Positions 1-8,871 of a DNA stretch of 57,960 nt are shown here, piece after piece. A model generated the notes under the pieces. That model saw only the letters and a list, made by a program, of their open reading frames with translations, ran no database searches and was not told the origin of the DNA. Position 1 is the stretch's first letter; each line of letters starts with the position of its first letter. The position numbers and the translations under genes are program-made. Source of the DNA: Candidatus Kuenenia stuttgartensis (lineage in GTDB: Bacteria; Planctomycetota; Planctomycetia; Planctomycetales; Planctomycetaceae); contig CAMAVB010000010.1 in assembly GCA_945861465.1 (NCBI GenBank), positions 1 to 57,960 on the forward strand. The letters run 5' to 3'.

Positions 1-74
1 TCACCAACAACCTGAAAACAACGCTCGCCTCAAGACGACAAACCGCCTACGCCGAGGCCGCTGCCGCCGCATAA
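1..74 (+). CDS. C-terminal end of an unidentified protein (partial)
   Basis: An open frame enters from the left edge in the third phase and stops at TAA 72-74. The last 23 residues are polar and then Ala/Glu-rich, ending in a run of alanines. The codon use looks coding, but nothing in the tail identifies a family. The gene start lies outside the window. Confidence 0.35.
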   Translation, partial: TNNLKTTLASRRQTAYAEAAAAA

Positions 75-192
75 CATTTACAAATCAAAACCCGAGAAAA
101 AAACCATTTCATCAGGCCAGGGCTGGGGTGAGGGGGCTTTTTTCGCAAGTTGACATACTGGGCAGGCCCCTCATCCGGCCTGTCGGCCACCT

Positions 193-214
193 TCTCCCCC
201 GATTTCGGGGGAGA
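193..214. repeat. Perfect 9-bp-stem hairpin
   Basis: TCTCCCCCG, a 4-base loop, then CGGGGGAGA. No T-tract follows, so it is not a clear intrinsic terminator. It lies in a C-rich stretch of the type often found between planctomycete genes. It could end transcription of the upstream partial gene or be a remnant of a dispersed repeat. Confidence 0.5.
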
Positions 215-244
215 TGGCACAAGAACTACATGTTTTACGGATAT

Positions 245-280
245 CCCGTTGAGCCAGCACCGCCCGTTGAGCCAGCACCG
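245..280. repeat. 18-bp tandem duplication
   Basis: CCCGTTGAGCCAGCACCG occurs twice in direct tandem (245-262 and 263-280). No gene is supported between 75 and 530; apart from this duplication and the hairpin at 193-214, nothing else stands out there. Confidence 0.8.
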
Positions 281-530
281 CAGACAGGCATCCTCGGTGG
301 ACGGCGACTCCGGAATTAGAAGATCTGGAGATGCTCCGTCAGATCAACTGCCAAATGCTCACACCTTCTGAGAATATTCACTAGCTTCAGTCCTTAAACC
401 ATTGTGGCATATCACGTTGCAGCAATTCGCATGATGACGCATCGGATTTCTTGATCCGTCGATTATGCGATTGCGTTCTCCCTGACAGATCGTGGCGACT
501 TCGCCAGGATCTGTGTAAGGAGAAACAGTG

Positions 531-998
531 ATGAACATCACGATTCAGAACGAGTCAGAATATTTGGTTTCCGCGAACGAGGAGTCAGACGCATTTGAGG
601 CTTCTGAAACGATTGAGAGTTACCGCTCAAACATCAGAGTTGCGGACGTCAAGACCGACGAAATGCGGAAGGTTGCAGCGACGATTCGGAAATTTCAACC
701 GCTGAGGTTTGCGATGGGGCTTCTCTGCACCGCAGCAGGCGTGGCACTGATTCTTGGTGCTGGACTCCGCGTGATTGAAGTGCAAAACGTTGGTGCGGGC
801 ATCACGCTGCCGCTCATTGGGATCTGCTTGCTGGTCGGAGTGATGCTGGTGGGTGGCGGATTCGGGGTGATGGCGACATCGTCGTCTGGATTCGATGAAG
901 CTGAATTTGATCGCCTGGCGACAGCTGGCAATATCTCTGCTGTCAGTCAGTCCGAACCAGACGATAGTGACTCCAGCGAGGATCAGGATGCTCGCTGA
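531..998 (+). CDS. Small membrane protein with two transmembrane helices, unknown function
   Basis: A 155-residue protein of no family I recognise. An acidic, soluble N-terminal stretch of about 60 residues leads to two closely spaced hydrophobic helices (about residues 62-80 and 90-112). The tail is acidic and rich in Ser and Asp (about 118-155). Two adjacent possible starts exist, GTG 528 and ATG 531. The Shine-Dalgarno AAGGAGA at 517-523 is 7 bases from the ATG and only 4 from the GTG, so ATG 531 is preferred. The glycine-rich hairpin with acidic ends suggests a small inner-membrane protein with both termini on the same side. It stands alone, with no operon partner visible. Confidence 0.7.
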   Translation: MNITIQNESEYLVSANEESDAFEASETIESYRSNIRVADVKTDEMRKVAATIRKFQPLRFAMGLLCTAAGVALILGAGLRVIEVQNVGAGITLPLIGICLLVGVMLVGGGFGVMATSSSGFDEAEFDRLATAGNISAVSQSEPDDSDSSEDQDAR

Positions 999-1598
999 TT
1001 GGACTTTCCCGTTTTGCTGTCGTCCCGCCTTCAGGCGGTAATTCAGCCTGCCCCTCCAGGAACATTCAGCTCATCTTCGGGCTGCAGCAGGGACGACAAG
1101 TTTATCGTTCAATCCTTTGTAGCTTCTGCAATCAAACCAGGCGGTACAGCTTCCGGGCGACACCCTGATTATCGGCTGGAACTGGCCTGTCTCGTCGTCC
1201 AGTCATCATTCTGAGTACACGCGGTGTCACGATGTAGGCGCAGTTATCGACTCAGATTGAGCAAGTCGGCAGGCATTGCTCCTGCGGACTTGAGCGGGAA
1301 ACGAAGTCCGGCCGGGGATTACAGCTTTGCCGAAGAATTCTGTCGACTTTGACGATCCTTTGGCACGGAGGATGCCATTAGCATTTGTATCACGATCAGT
1401 CGGACATCCCGAACGCGATACAAGGCTCAAAATGATCGTTCCTGAACTCATCATTCAGGACGAGGCCCCACGCGAAGGGTTGTTTCTGGCGGACTTTGAT
1501 GCGGCCCTCGAAAGGTTCAGACAATTCTGAGAATTGCCAGAACCTTGATCCACTTCTGAACATCCTCCCGGCTGACATGCCCATGAAAGGAATTAATC
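999..1598. other. Spacer without a supported gene
   Basis: About 600 bases follow the small membrane protein. A 67-codon frame at 1327-1530 has no clear ribosome site and no recognisable motif. Opposing frames of similar length exist, so none is called. The stretch may hold decayed coding sequence. Confidence 0.4.
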
Positions 1599-1802
1599 AT
1601 GTCCATCAGCAATCTGCAGCTCGAACAGCAACTCCTTGACTCCGACGCTGGACGCGCTGTTTACGATGCTCTAATCCAGGCCAATATTGACCTGCGATGT
1701 GTCTCACTTGAGCTGGTTAAAGACATGCTCAACGCCGAATACCGGCATCGCCACCGCATGGGTTGGCCTAACAGCCGAGTTTGCCTTTCGGCCAGTTTCT
1801 GA
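1599..1802 (+). pseudogene. Short ORF, possibly a frameshifted gene remnant
   Basis: An ATG at 1599 follows AAAGGA at a usable distance. The first 50 or so residues look protein-like: an amphipathic helical region with SDAGRAVYDALIQANIDL. After about position 1750 the frame becomes basic and unconvincing, while another plus-strand frame running to about 1926 reads hydrophobic and plausible (containing GLTAEFAFRPVSELATLLSY). This suggests a small gene broken by a frameshift near 1740, whose original end now overlaps the 3' end of the minus-strand kinase gene. An intact short ORF is the alternative. Confidence 0.35.
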
Positions 1803-1873
1803 GCTTGCCACACTGCTGTCGTACGATGATCAATCTCAGCCCGGCAGCGGGCCGTTGTATAACTTGGGTCCAG

Positions 1874-4192
1874 TCACTTTAGATTTGGTAATCGTGAGAC
1901 AGCAATTCCCGGCATCAGCGTGGTGAGTTTCGGGCCCTCGAAATCGACGAGAGACGAATTGATCCACGGTGATGTCGGATCTGGCAGTGCAGCACCAGAC
2001 GCGACTGCTGCTGACGACGTTTCATCAAAAACCAGATCTGCCAGCAGAACACCATCGTTCTTCAACTGCGTTTCAGGCAGGCTGACGGGCTGTCTCAGCG
2101 TTTTGTCGATATAGACAGCCGTTGCGACGTGCGGTGGCACCACTGCCGGGTTCCCGGTTTCACCGCCGCGAATCTGCACCTGCATTGCATCAGGTCGCCA
2201 TGCAGCAGGAGGCTGCAAGCGGACAATCGCCATTTGCGGCGAAAACACGGATTCAGTGACGGTCATGTTGAGACTTAATCGATCAATCCCGCCATTGTGA
2301 ACGATTGCATCGACCACGCTGAACCCAAATCGTTGCGTGACGTTCGTGCAGAACACATCCCACGAATCCGAGTCACCTTTTTTGAATTCGCACAGGATGC
2401 CACTTCCTCGATTCGCCAGCAGCACATTGTCCAGTTCGCAACGGCGCGGAGGATGATTGAAGGACGCCGCATAACCTCCGCCGGCAAACACGCTGTTCCG
2501 TATCGTCACATTGCCCTCTGTTCCGGATAACTGATGCCATGCAATGCCAACGAAATTGTCTTCGACCGCTGGCGACTGGATCACACATCCGTCGATCACC
2601 AATGCACCGCTTTGGACTGCGAGCAGATCTGACAACACCGCGTGTTTGGAAACCTCGCCCGCGCCAGACTGTTGCGCCACCGTGATCCCATGCAGTTCCA
2701 GCGAGCGTGCCTGCAACACCCATTGCGTACCGACGGGAACGACAATGTCGGCGGGCGGTGACCCATCACTTTCAATTCGCAGCGTACCGGGGAATTCACG
2801 GCGTTCTGCCAGATACGTGGTGCCCGATTTCAGATGAATGATGCCGTTCGCATTCACTGGTGGCAGCGCGATTGGTCCGGGAATCCCGGTCACAACGCCA
2901 GTCGATCGACTGTCTGCCTTCGTCTGGTGATCGGTATCAGGGCTGGATGTCAGACGGAGTGTTTGTGGCAGGATGCCGTTTCGGGCGGAGAGGAAGACAA
3001 GCATCCCCAGCACGGAAACTGCGGTCGTCGGCCACAGCCACGACAGACTGTTGCGCCCTGCCCGCGCCCGTGGCCGCACCGTATTCCGCATGGCATGATC
3101 GGGCATCCGTCGCGCCAGCGCGCGGCTGTGAGCGAGACTGTTTCCGGAAGCGGCTTTCCACGCCTTCAGGACTTCCGCACTGCTGCCAGGCCGCAGTTCC
3201 GGTGAACGGCGCGTCATTGACTGAATCAGCCGCGACATCCATTCCGGACAATCAGGCACCTGACCGCGCACATCCGCAATATCGTGATCTTTCTGTTTCA
3301 TCATCCGTGTGACGGGATCGGCACTCAGCACAACCGGGCGACTTGTGAGCAGCTGCCAGAGCAAACATCCCGCCGCATAAAGTTCACTCCGCGCGTCGGC
3401 CGCGCGGCCTGTGCCGACCTGCTCCGGAGCAACGCCATCACAGTCCCGGAGAGTCAGTTGATCAGTGAGTGCAAACGCGGGCTGACCAGATCGTCGCGAA
3501 AACGGATCCACAAGATGAATGCCTCCGCGGACGTCAAGTCTGACGTTACGTGGGACAAGATCACCGTGAAGCAATCGCACGGATTCAAGCCACACCAGTG
3601 CCGCGAGGAGTTCACGTCCAATTTCGGCCACCACGTCCCACGGCAATCGTCCGCCGCGAGTCAGCAATTCCTCCATCGACCAGCCAGGGATGAATTTCGA
3701 CACGAAGAAGTGAGCGGCTGCCACCGGCTCAGACCGATCAGAACCGGGATCATGCGACGGCACAATCGCCACAATTTCCTGAGGCACCGTCAGCGCTGCC
3801 GGAATCGTACTCCGCAGACGATCGACCGCTGACAGCAATTCTTCAATGCGTTGGTCCACAGTTGCAGCATTGTCATTGTCAGCGGGTACTCGACGTAAAA
3901 CAAACTGCTGCCGCAGCTTTTCATCAGTCGCCAGATACGATGATCGCCCGAGAGCTCGTTGCCGCTGAAATCGTCCGACAGCGATCGAATTGAATTCGTC
4001 CGTCTGAAGTTGATCAGCCTGCCATGCTGTCAGAAATCTCCGCTGGACGAGCGCATCGAGCCAGACAGAATCAAAATCCGGCAAATCCTGGCAAAGTCGC
4101 CGGACGTCGGGTTCACAAAGAACCAATTCTGCCTTCGTACAGAGGTTTTGCTCCGTGAGGATTTTCGTGAGTCGATCTGAAGGTGTCCGCAT
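1874..4192 (-). CDS. Degenerate Ser/Thr kinase-like protein with membrane helix and beta-helix domain
   Basis: A 772-residue protein with three parts. The first ~70 residues resemble the linker found before planctomycete kinases. A protein-kinase-like domain (about 72-345) keeps the catalytic-loop pattern HGDLVPRN and an APEQ motif. However, DFG reads DPF, the glycine-rich loop is poor, and the strand where the ATP-binding lysine is expected reads VLRRV. A single membrane helix (about 385-405) precedes an exported region of about 350 residues. That region has parallel-beta-helix character: short strand repeats with VTIRNSVF-like and NRGSGILCEF-like segments. Eukaryotic-type kinases with one membrane span and an external sensor domain are abundant in Planctomycetes. 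The lysine replacement suggests weak or absent phosphotransfer, so a pseudokinase is possible. ATG 4192 is preceded by GGCAGGG. It stands alone on the minus strand. Confidence 0.85.
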   Translation of the reverse strand: MRTPSDRLTKILTEQNLCTKAELVLCEPDVRRLCQDLPDFDSVWLDALVQRRFLTAWQADQLQTDEFNSIAVGRFQRQRALGRSSYLATDEKLRQQFVLRRVPADNDNAATVDQRIEELLSAVDRLRSTIPAALTVPQEIVAIVPSHDPGSDRSEPVAAAHFFVSKFIPGWSMEELLTRGGRLPWDVVAEIGRELLAALVWLESVRLLHGDLVPRNVRLDVRGGIHLVDPFSRRSGQPAFALTDQLTLRDCDGVAPEQVGTGRAADARSELYAAGCLLWQLLTSRPVVLSADPVTRMMKQKDHDIADVRGQVPDCPEWMSRLIQSMTRRSPELRPGSSAEVLKAWKAASGNSLAHSRALARRMPDHAMRNTVRPRARAGRNSLSWLWPTTAVSVLGMLVFLSARNGILPQTLRLTSSPDTDHQTKADSRSTGVVTGIPGPIALPPVNANGIIHLKSGTTYLAERREFPGTLRIESDGSPPADIVVPVGTQWVLQARSLELHGITVAQQSGAGEVSKHAVLSDLLAVQSGALVIDGCVIQSPAVEDNFVGIAWHQLSGTEGNVTIRNSVFAGGGYAASFNHPPRRCELDNVLLANRGSGILCEFKKGDSDSWDVFCTNVTQRFGFSVVDAIVHNGGIDRLSLNMTVTESVFSPQMAIVRLQPPAAWRPDAMQVQIRGGETGNPAVVPPHVATAVYIDKTLRQPVSLPETQLKNDGVLLADLVFDETSSAAVASGAALPDPTSPWINSSLVDFEGPKLTTLMPGIAVSRLPNLK

Positions 4193-4502
4193 CCCTGCCG
4201 CCTCAAAAGTGTTCTCATGCGATGCATTGCCAGTCCTTGAAGCGATGCACCGACCATACTTCGCGCGGGCTGCAATGAGGCGTAGCCGGATTCGTCAGAA
4301 TTCGGAGCCGAGCCCGAAGTCTCACGACTTCGGCTACAAAAAGTGTCTCACACAGACCGCGCGGGGTATAAATCCCAGTTCCGATCGGTCCTATTGTCCC
4401 AGAAAGAGGTCGGCGGCGACAAGGTGGCTTTAGGACAACGGTGGCGATCGCCATTCCGCTCACCGAGAAAAGGCGTGTACCACACGCGGTGGAAAGTGGA
4501 AT

Positions 4503-4560
4503 TGACCCGAAGTGTCAGCGATGGCTGCAGTTCCCGACTCCTCGCTGACGTATAGGGTTA
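4503..4560. repeat. Short inverted repeat, TAACCC(G/T)A...GTCAGCGAGG family
   Basis: The left arm (about 4503-4524, TGACCCGAAGTGTCAGCGAT) pairs imperfectly with the right arm (about 4538-4560, TCCTCGCTGACG then TATAGGGTTA). The same arm pair recurs at 9965-10022, showing a dispersed family rather than a chance hairpin. Its ends (TAACCC...GGGTTA) resemble MITE or REP-type elements. Confidence 0.7.
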
Positions 4561-4775
4561 CACTAGACGGTGAGGCATGAAACAGGCTCCCCGGCTGCGG
4601 GAGAGTCTCCGGGAACAGGCTGATTGCGGTTGTGTTTGGCCGGGCGGCTGCGTATCACTCTGCCAATTCCGGCCTTCATCTTAAAAACGGCATTTTTCAC
4701 AACGACCGGCTTATACCGCGCGCGGTTGAGGATGGCACATTCGTTTAACCGCGTGGGCAACGCCCCGCGCTTCGT

Positions 4776-4807
4776 ATCTCAAATCTCAAATATGAAATCT
4801 CAAATAG
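4776..4807. repeat. TCTCAAAT-type short tandem repeat
   Basis: Imperfect repeats of TCTCAAAT/TGAAATC. They are the reverse complement of the TTTGAGATTTGAAAT repeats at 31570-31608 and 31925-31957 in the microcompartment locus, so this is the same dispersed family. Confidence 0.55.
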
Positions 4808-5015
4808 CACAATCGCGGCCCGCTGGGCACGCGGTTCACCGAGCCAATGCCAACCGCGTGCGGTATAGAGAATGGGCATGAATTTATTCTGTGGAGTCGC
4901 GTTCACCGTTTTTTAGTCTCCGAAATCGAATTGATACTCCAACATCCCGGCAACAAAGCGGGACATTGTTTTTAAAACCCGTGTTTCGCCACTTTGTCAA
5001 CTGAATTTCGTCAAG

Positions 5016-6620
5016 ATGACTTCGATCGATCCTGTTGTTGCTCGTGAAGCCGCGCGCCGCCGTACGTTTGCCATCATTTCGCATCCGGACGCGGGCAAGA
5101 CAACGCTTACGGAGAAGCTGTTGCTGTATGGTGGCTGCATCGAAACCGCCGGAGCTGTTCGCGGGCGCAAAAATCAGCGCGGTGCCACGTCCGACTGGAT
5201 GGCACTGGAACGCCAGCGTGGAATTTCGGTCAGTTCAACTGTCCTGGCATTCGAATTCGAAGGCTGTCAGATCAACCTGCTCGACACACCCGGCCACAAG
5301 GACTTCAGCGAAGACACATATCGGACATTGGTCGCTGCCGATTGTGCGGTCATGGTGCTGGACCTTGCAAACGGAGTCGAAAGTCAAACGGAGAAACTCT
5401 TTAACGTCTGCAGGATTCGTAAGATTCCCGTGCTGACGTTCGTAAACAAAGTGGATCGTCCCGGCAAGGAGACACTGGAGATTCTGGAAGACATCGAATC
5501 GAAACTCGGCATCATCCCGGTGCCGGTCAACTGGCCACTGGGCACCGGTTTTGATTTTCGCGGGGTCATTGATTTGGCAACAGGCAAGGCCGCTGTCTTC
5601 GAAACTCGCGACAACATGCACCGCCTCGAAGCCCGCGTGCAGCCGTTGGCAGAAATTGACCCTGAGACCATGCCGCCCGGCATTTTGGCGCAGGCTCAGG
5701 AAGAAGTTTCGCTATTGGAGGCCGCTGGGGCTGACTACGACCGAGACCGATTTCTGCGTGGCGAAATCAGCCCGGTCTTTTTCGGAAGTGCTTTGACAAA
5801 TTATGGGGTGGAGCAGTTTCTCCGCGGCTTTCTCGGGCTGTGTCCAACGCCACGCGATCGCAACAGCGATGTGGGACCTGTGGCAGCGTCGCGGCCTGAG
5901 TTCTCTGGATTCGTGTTCAAAATTCAGGCAAATCTTGACCCTAAACATCGCGATCGAGTCGCGTTTGTACGGGTTTGTTCCGGAACATTTCGCCGTGATA
6001 TGGAAGTTTTTCATCCGCGAAGCGGTAAGAAGATCCGGCTGCGGCGCGCCCACAAGCTGTTCGGCCAGGAACGCGAAACGATGGATGAGGCCTTTCCTGG
6101 GGACATCATCGGGTTGGTTAATCCGGGCGAATTCATGCTGGGCGATACGATCTGCGAAGGGCCGCCTGTCGTGTTCGAGGCGTTGCCTCAGTTTTCGCCG
6201 GAGTTCTTTGCAACCATGGTCTGTTCCGACACCGGGCGTCGCAAGCAGTTTGAACGAGGCTTATCGCAACTGCTTGAAGAGGGTGCGATTCAGATTTTTA
6301 ACTCACCGCATTCTTCGATCCGACAGAACATCATGGCGGCCTGCGGCGAACTGCAGTTTGATGTCGTGAAATTCCGGTTGCAGGCCGAATACGACACCGA
6401 AACAGAAGTCCGGTGGCTCAACTATAAAGTGGCTCGCTGGGTGGTCCCAAAGCCAGATTGCAGGTCTGATTTACAATTGCTGTCGTCCTGTCGCGAAGTC
6501 GTCGATCAGTATAACCAGCGCGCCGTGCTGTTCCTTTCCGACTGGGAAGCACTGCATTGCCAGAAGCAGAATCCGGACTGGGAGTTTCAGACCATGCGCT
6601 TCAGAACGACGGCGAAATAA
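5016..6620 (+). CDS. prfC: Peptide chain release factor 3
   Basis: A 534-residue translational GTPase that recycles RF1/RF2 from the ribosome after peptide release. The G1 motif is HPDAGKTTLTEK (about 24-35), the switch I region contains RGISVSS, G3 is DTPGHKDF (about 88-95), and G4 is FVNKVDR. The order G domain, domain II and C-terminal RF3 domain, and the length, match RF3 (about 529 in E. coli). The start KTTLTEKLLLYGG and DWMALERQRGIS are RF3-specific and distinguish it from EF-G. ATG 5016 gives the normal N-terminus; the Shine-Dalgarno is weak. It appears monocistronic, with large spacers on both sides. Confidence 0.95.
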   Translation: MTSIDPVVAREAARRRTFAIISHPDAGKTTLTEKLLLYGGCIETAGAVRGRKNQRGATSDWMALERQRGISVSSTVLAFEFEGCQINLLDTPGHKDFSEDTYRTLVAADCAVMVLDLANGVESQTEKLFNVCRIRKIPVLTFVNKVDRPGKETLEILEDIESKLGIIPVPVNWPLGTGFDFRGVIDLATGKAAVFETRDNMHRLEARVQPLAEIDPETMPPGILAQAQEEVSLLEAAGADYDRDRFLRGEISPVFFGSALTNYGVEQFLRGFLGLCPTPRDRNSDVGPVAASRPEFSGFVFKIQANLDPKHRDRVAFVRVCSGTFRRDMEVFHPRSGKKIRLRRAHKLFGQERETMDEAFPGDIIGLVNPGEFMLGDTICEGPPVVFEALPQFSPEFFATMVCSDTGRRKQFERGLSQLLEEGAIQIFNSPHSSIRQNIMAACGELQFDVVKFRLQAEYDTETEVRWLNYKVARWVVPKPDCRSDLQLLSSCREVVDQYNQRAVLFLSDWEALHCQKQNPDWEFQTMRFRTTAK

Positions 6621-7584
6621 CGATCGCTGCACGTTTCGGACGCGAGTGGGTGATGGGAATTTGAACACTGCCGACTTCTCTCTGTATTGGTTCAGCGTCA
6701 GTTGTGGAAACGGTGAAAGAGAATAGCCGAAGAAGTGAAGCGGACAGAGAACATCTGGGACGTTGGTTTGGCCGGTGCTTAGAGCTCGCCCCCAAACCCC
6801 CAGGATTTATCGCATCGGGCCATTAACGGAAATTTTTTTGAAGGAGCCTGCTCCGGTCAGATCTGACCAGCGCAGGCTTCCGTCAACGGCATCGCAGCGG
6901 CGCTCGGGTTGCCTCCCGGCGGAGCCCTGTCCTCCGCGACAATAGGATTATCGCAACAGAGGCTCCACAGTGTCTCAGCGGCTCCACGGTGTCGGGCATG
7001 ATCTTCGAGGATGCTACCATTTCGCCCATCGTTGGGAAATCACGGCGTGTTCCGATCTCCGATCAGATGCTGGACCAGTTTGTAATCTGGTATTCGCCGA
7101 AGTGGTAGGGTGTGACAAACGACGCGCAGGCACACCGAATCACAGACATGGTGTGCCTGCGCTGGCGCTTGTCACACCCTACAAATTCACAAACCCGTCA
7201 GCCGCCTCACTTGTCCAAGCAGGAGCGTGATGCGTGTTTCACTGTTTGCCTTATACGCAGATTTAAACAATGCACCGTGCTTTGTTTCAGCGATGTGCTT
7301 CGGCCAGTGCGACAGACATGAATGTCCATCCTACGGGAATCCATTATTCCTGTCCGAATCGCTCTTTGCCATGACGGTCGCTGAAACTCCGCTCCTGAAG
7401 CGACAGCGGTCCAATATGCGGACGCAGGGTTGTGTTTTGTGGTCCGTGGGTAACGTCAGCGGCGTTGCCCCAAGCTGACATCCGACCAGCCCGTTAGGCC
7501 TGAAGACAGATTTTGGCAGTCTCTTCAAAACCAACGATGGTTTGGAAAATCACGACACATAGAATTCGACAGGGTCAGAAAGTT
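6621..7584. other. 960-bp spacer between convergent genes
   Basis: Lies between prfC and the minus-strand SUMF1-fold gene. The small frames found here lack ribosome sites or family features. The only structured element seen is the inverted repeat at 7105-7182. The rest may be decayed sequence. Confidence 0.5.
7105..7182. repeat. MITE-like inverted repeat, GTAGGGTG(G/T)GAC...CACC family
   Basis: The left arm 7105-7136 (GTAGGGTGTGACAAACGACG...) and right arm 7150-7182 are near-perfect reverse complements of about 32 bases around a 13-base loop. Related copies occur at 36683-36757 (full hairpin) and 31963-31994 (single arm). Three related copies in 58 kb indicate a dispersed element. No open reading frame is carried. 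Confidence 0.85.
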
Positions 7585-8607
7585 TCATTTGCCGTTGAGC
7601 CGTTTTTTCCCCATCCGACTTCGATACAGGAATCCGGAAATCCCAATCAATGCCAACACCCACGAACTCGGTTCTGGCACGACTGCAAGACTTACCACAC
7701 GAAAACCTACGTAGTCTACCGCCGACACCTCGAGCCCCGGGGCGATGTCGGTCCGGTTAGATGACGATAAATCGGAGGAACCGCTGAGCCAGTAGCCGCC
7801 GCGGGCTCCGCGACGAGACGTAGGATCACTATTCGACAGGAATTGGGCCGTCTCTTCCCATTCAAACGCATTGCCTCCCATTCCCATGACTCCATAGGGA
7901 CTCAGACCACCGGCTAACATGATATCTGCCGGGCCTGCGGGGGGGGGGACTGGCGGCTTGACTGGCACGTCGGTATACACTGCTGTGTTGTCATCAGTGC
8001 CGCTCACTACTGCCTGCGGTGCCGTATCGCGGCCATTTGGGAAATTGAAATACTGCCCAGTATTCGGATCAAAGTACGCCGCTTTGTACCATTCGTTCGT
8101 GCTCGGCAATACGTAGTCAGCTCGCCGGCTCCGATACAGATTACCTGGGTTGTAGTCGAGCGTGTCGGTCGGGGTCCAGAGCGCGATATTGTCATTCACT
8201 CCGGTCGTGGTGAACTTGTACGCTGCAAATCCCCCGGTGCTGGTGTTCAGCCAATTCACGAAACGGGCCGCTTCGTTCCAACTCACACTGGTTGCCGGCT
8301 TATTGAGCCCGCGATTGGCCGTTGTGATCTGCAAAGTCTGGGACGCATTGAACTTTGTGATCATGTCCTCGCTGACTTCAAACTTCCCCATGTTATACGC
8401 ATACCCTACCGAACCCGCTGGGTTTGGCGTGCCCGTCGTATCATTCGCGTTGTTCGGATCGCCAATCGACACAAATTCCATGTTGAATTGATTAACGCCG
8501 CTGCCAAAGACTCTGGAGTCGGCAACAGACGTTTTGCTGAGCCACATCTCTGACATCAGCACACAGATCACTGCAGTCCACGTGCTCAACGGAAATCCAG
8601 TTTTCAT
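7585..8607 (-). CDS. Secreted SUMF1-fold (formylglycine-generating-enzyme-like) protein with PEP-CTERM anchor
   Basis: A 340-residue protein. An N-terminal signal peptide (about 1-28) precedes a SUMF1/FGE-type fold: NMGKFEVSEDM, PATSVSWNEAARFVNWL, LPSTNEWYKAAYF, GGNAFEWEETA and GARGGYW. It ends in a PEP-CTERM sorting signal (VPEPSSWVLALIGISG, then a basic tail), so it should be exported and processed by an exosortase-type system. The EW motif where active enzymes have EWC reads EWEE, so formylglycine synthesis is doubtful and a structural or binding role is more likely. ATG 8607 is preceded by GAGGAG and gives the signal peptide; the frame extends further upstream without support. A run of ten C (7939-7948) encodes a proline stretch. 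Confidence 0.85.
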   Translation of the reverse strand: MKTGFPLSTWTAVICVLMSEMWLSKTSVADSRVFGSGVNQFNMEFVSIGDPNNANDTTGTPNPAGSVGYAYNMGKFEVSEDMITKFNASQTLQITTANRGLNKPATSVSWNEAARFVNWLNTSTGGFAAYKFTTTGVNDNIALWTPTDTLDYNPGNLYRSRRADYVLPSTNEWYKAAYFDPNTGQYFNFPNGRDTAPQAVVSGTDDNTAVYTDVPVKPPVPPPAGPADIMLAGGLSPYGVMGMGGNAFEWEETAQFLSNSDPTSRRGARGGYWLSGSSDLSSSNRTDIAPGLEVSAVDYVGFRVVSLAVVPEPSSWVLALIGISGFLYRSRMGKKRLNGK

Positions 8608-8871
8608 CGGGAATTGACTCCTCTTCAAAATGCCGTGGATCCGGATCCACTGTAGTATGACTCGACAACGAACAATCTCCAACACCAGAATAGACAAAAA
8701 TAGACCGATCCAGGACGCTGACACCCTTTCATCGTCTCCACCCTCAAAAAGTACAATTCTGCAGAGAATCAAAATCGGCGAGTTTATCGTAACCACAATA
8801 CGGGTTATCACTACCTTGGCCGTGAACACCAACCCGAGTCGCGAAGTGATGTCGCCTGCGGAAGATCTTCA
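8608..8871. promoter_or_regulatory. Divergent intergenic region
   Basis: 264 bases between the minus-strand PEP-CTERM gene and the plus-strand CitG-like gene. It must hold the promoter of the former and probably that of the latter. No operator or clear -35/-10 pair could be assigned by eye. Confidence 0.35.

Larger units (their letters stand above)
4193..5015. other. 823-bp repeat-rich spacer
   Basis: No convincing gene. It separates the divergent kinase and release-factor genes, so both promoters should lie here. It holds short repeat-like pieces: a GCGTAGCCGGATTCG... segment near 4280-4340, the inverted repeat at 4503-4560, and T/C-rich TCTCAAAT repeats near 4776-4807. A duplicated CGCGTG-bearing motif appears near 4470 and 4830-4860. 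Confidence 0.6.

Noticed and set aside
193-214. Hairpin as a rho-independent terminator
   Set aside because: No T-tract follows on the plus strand, and the stem is C/G-only, as in dispersed repeats.
1327-1530. 67-codon frame as a gene
   Set aside because: No ribosome site, no motif and competing frames of equal length on both strands.
2834-3832. Several plus-strand frames within the kinase gene
   Set aside because: Arg/Pro/Ser-rich composition, overlapping each other and the well-supported minus-strand gene.
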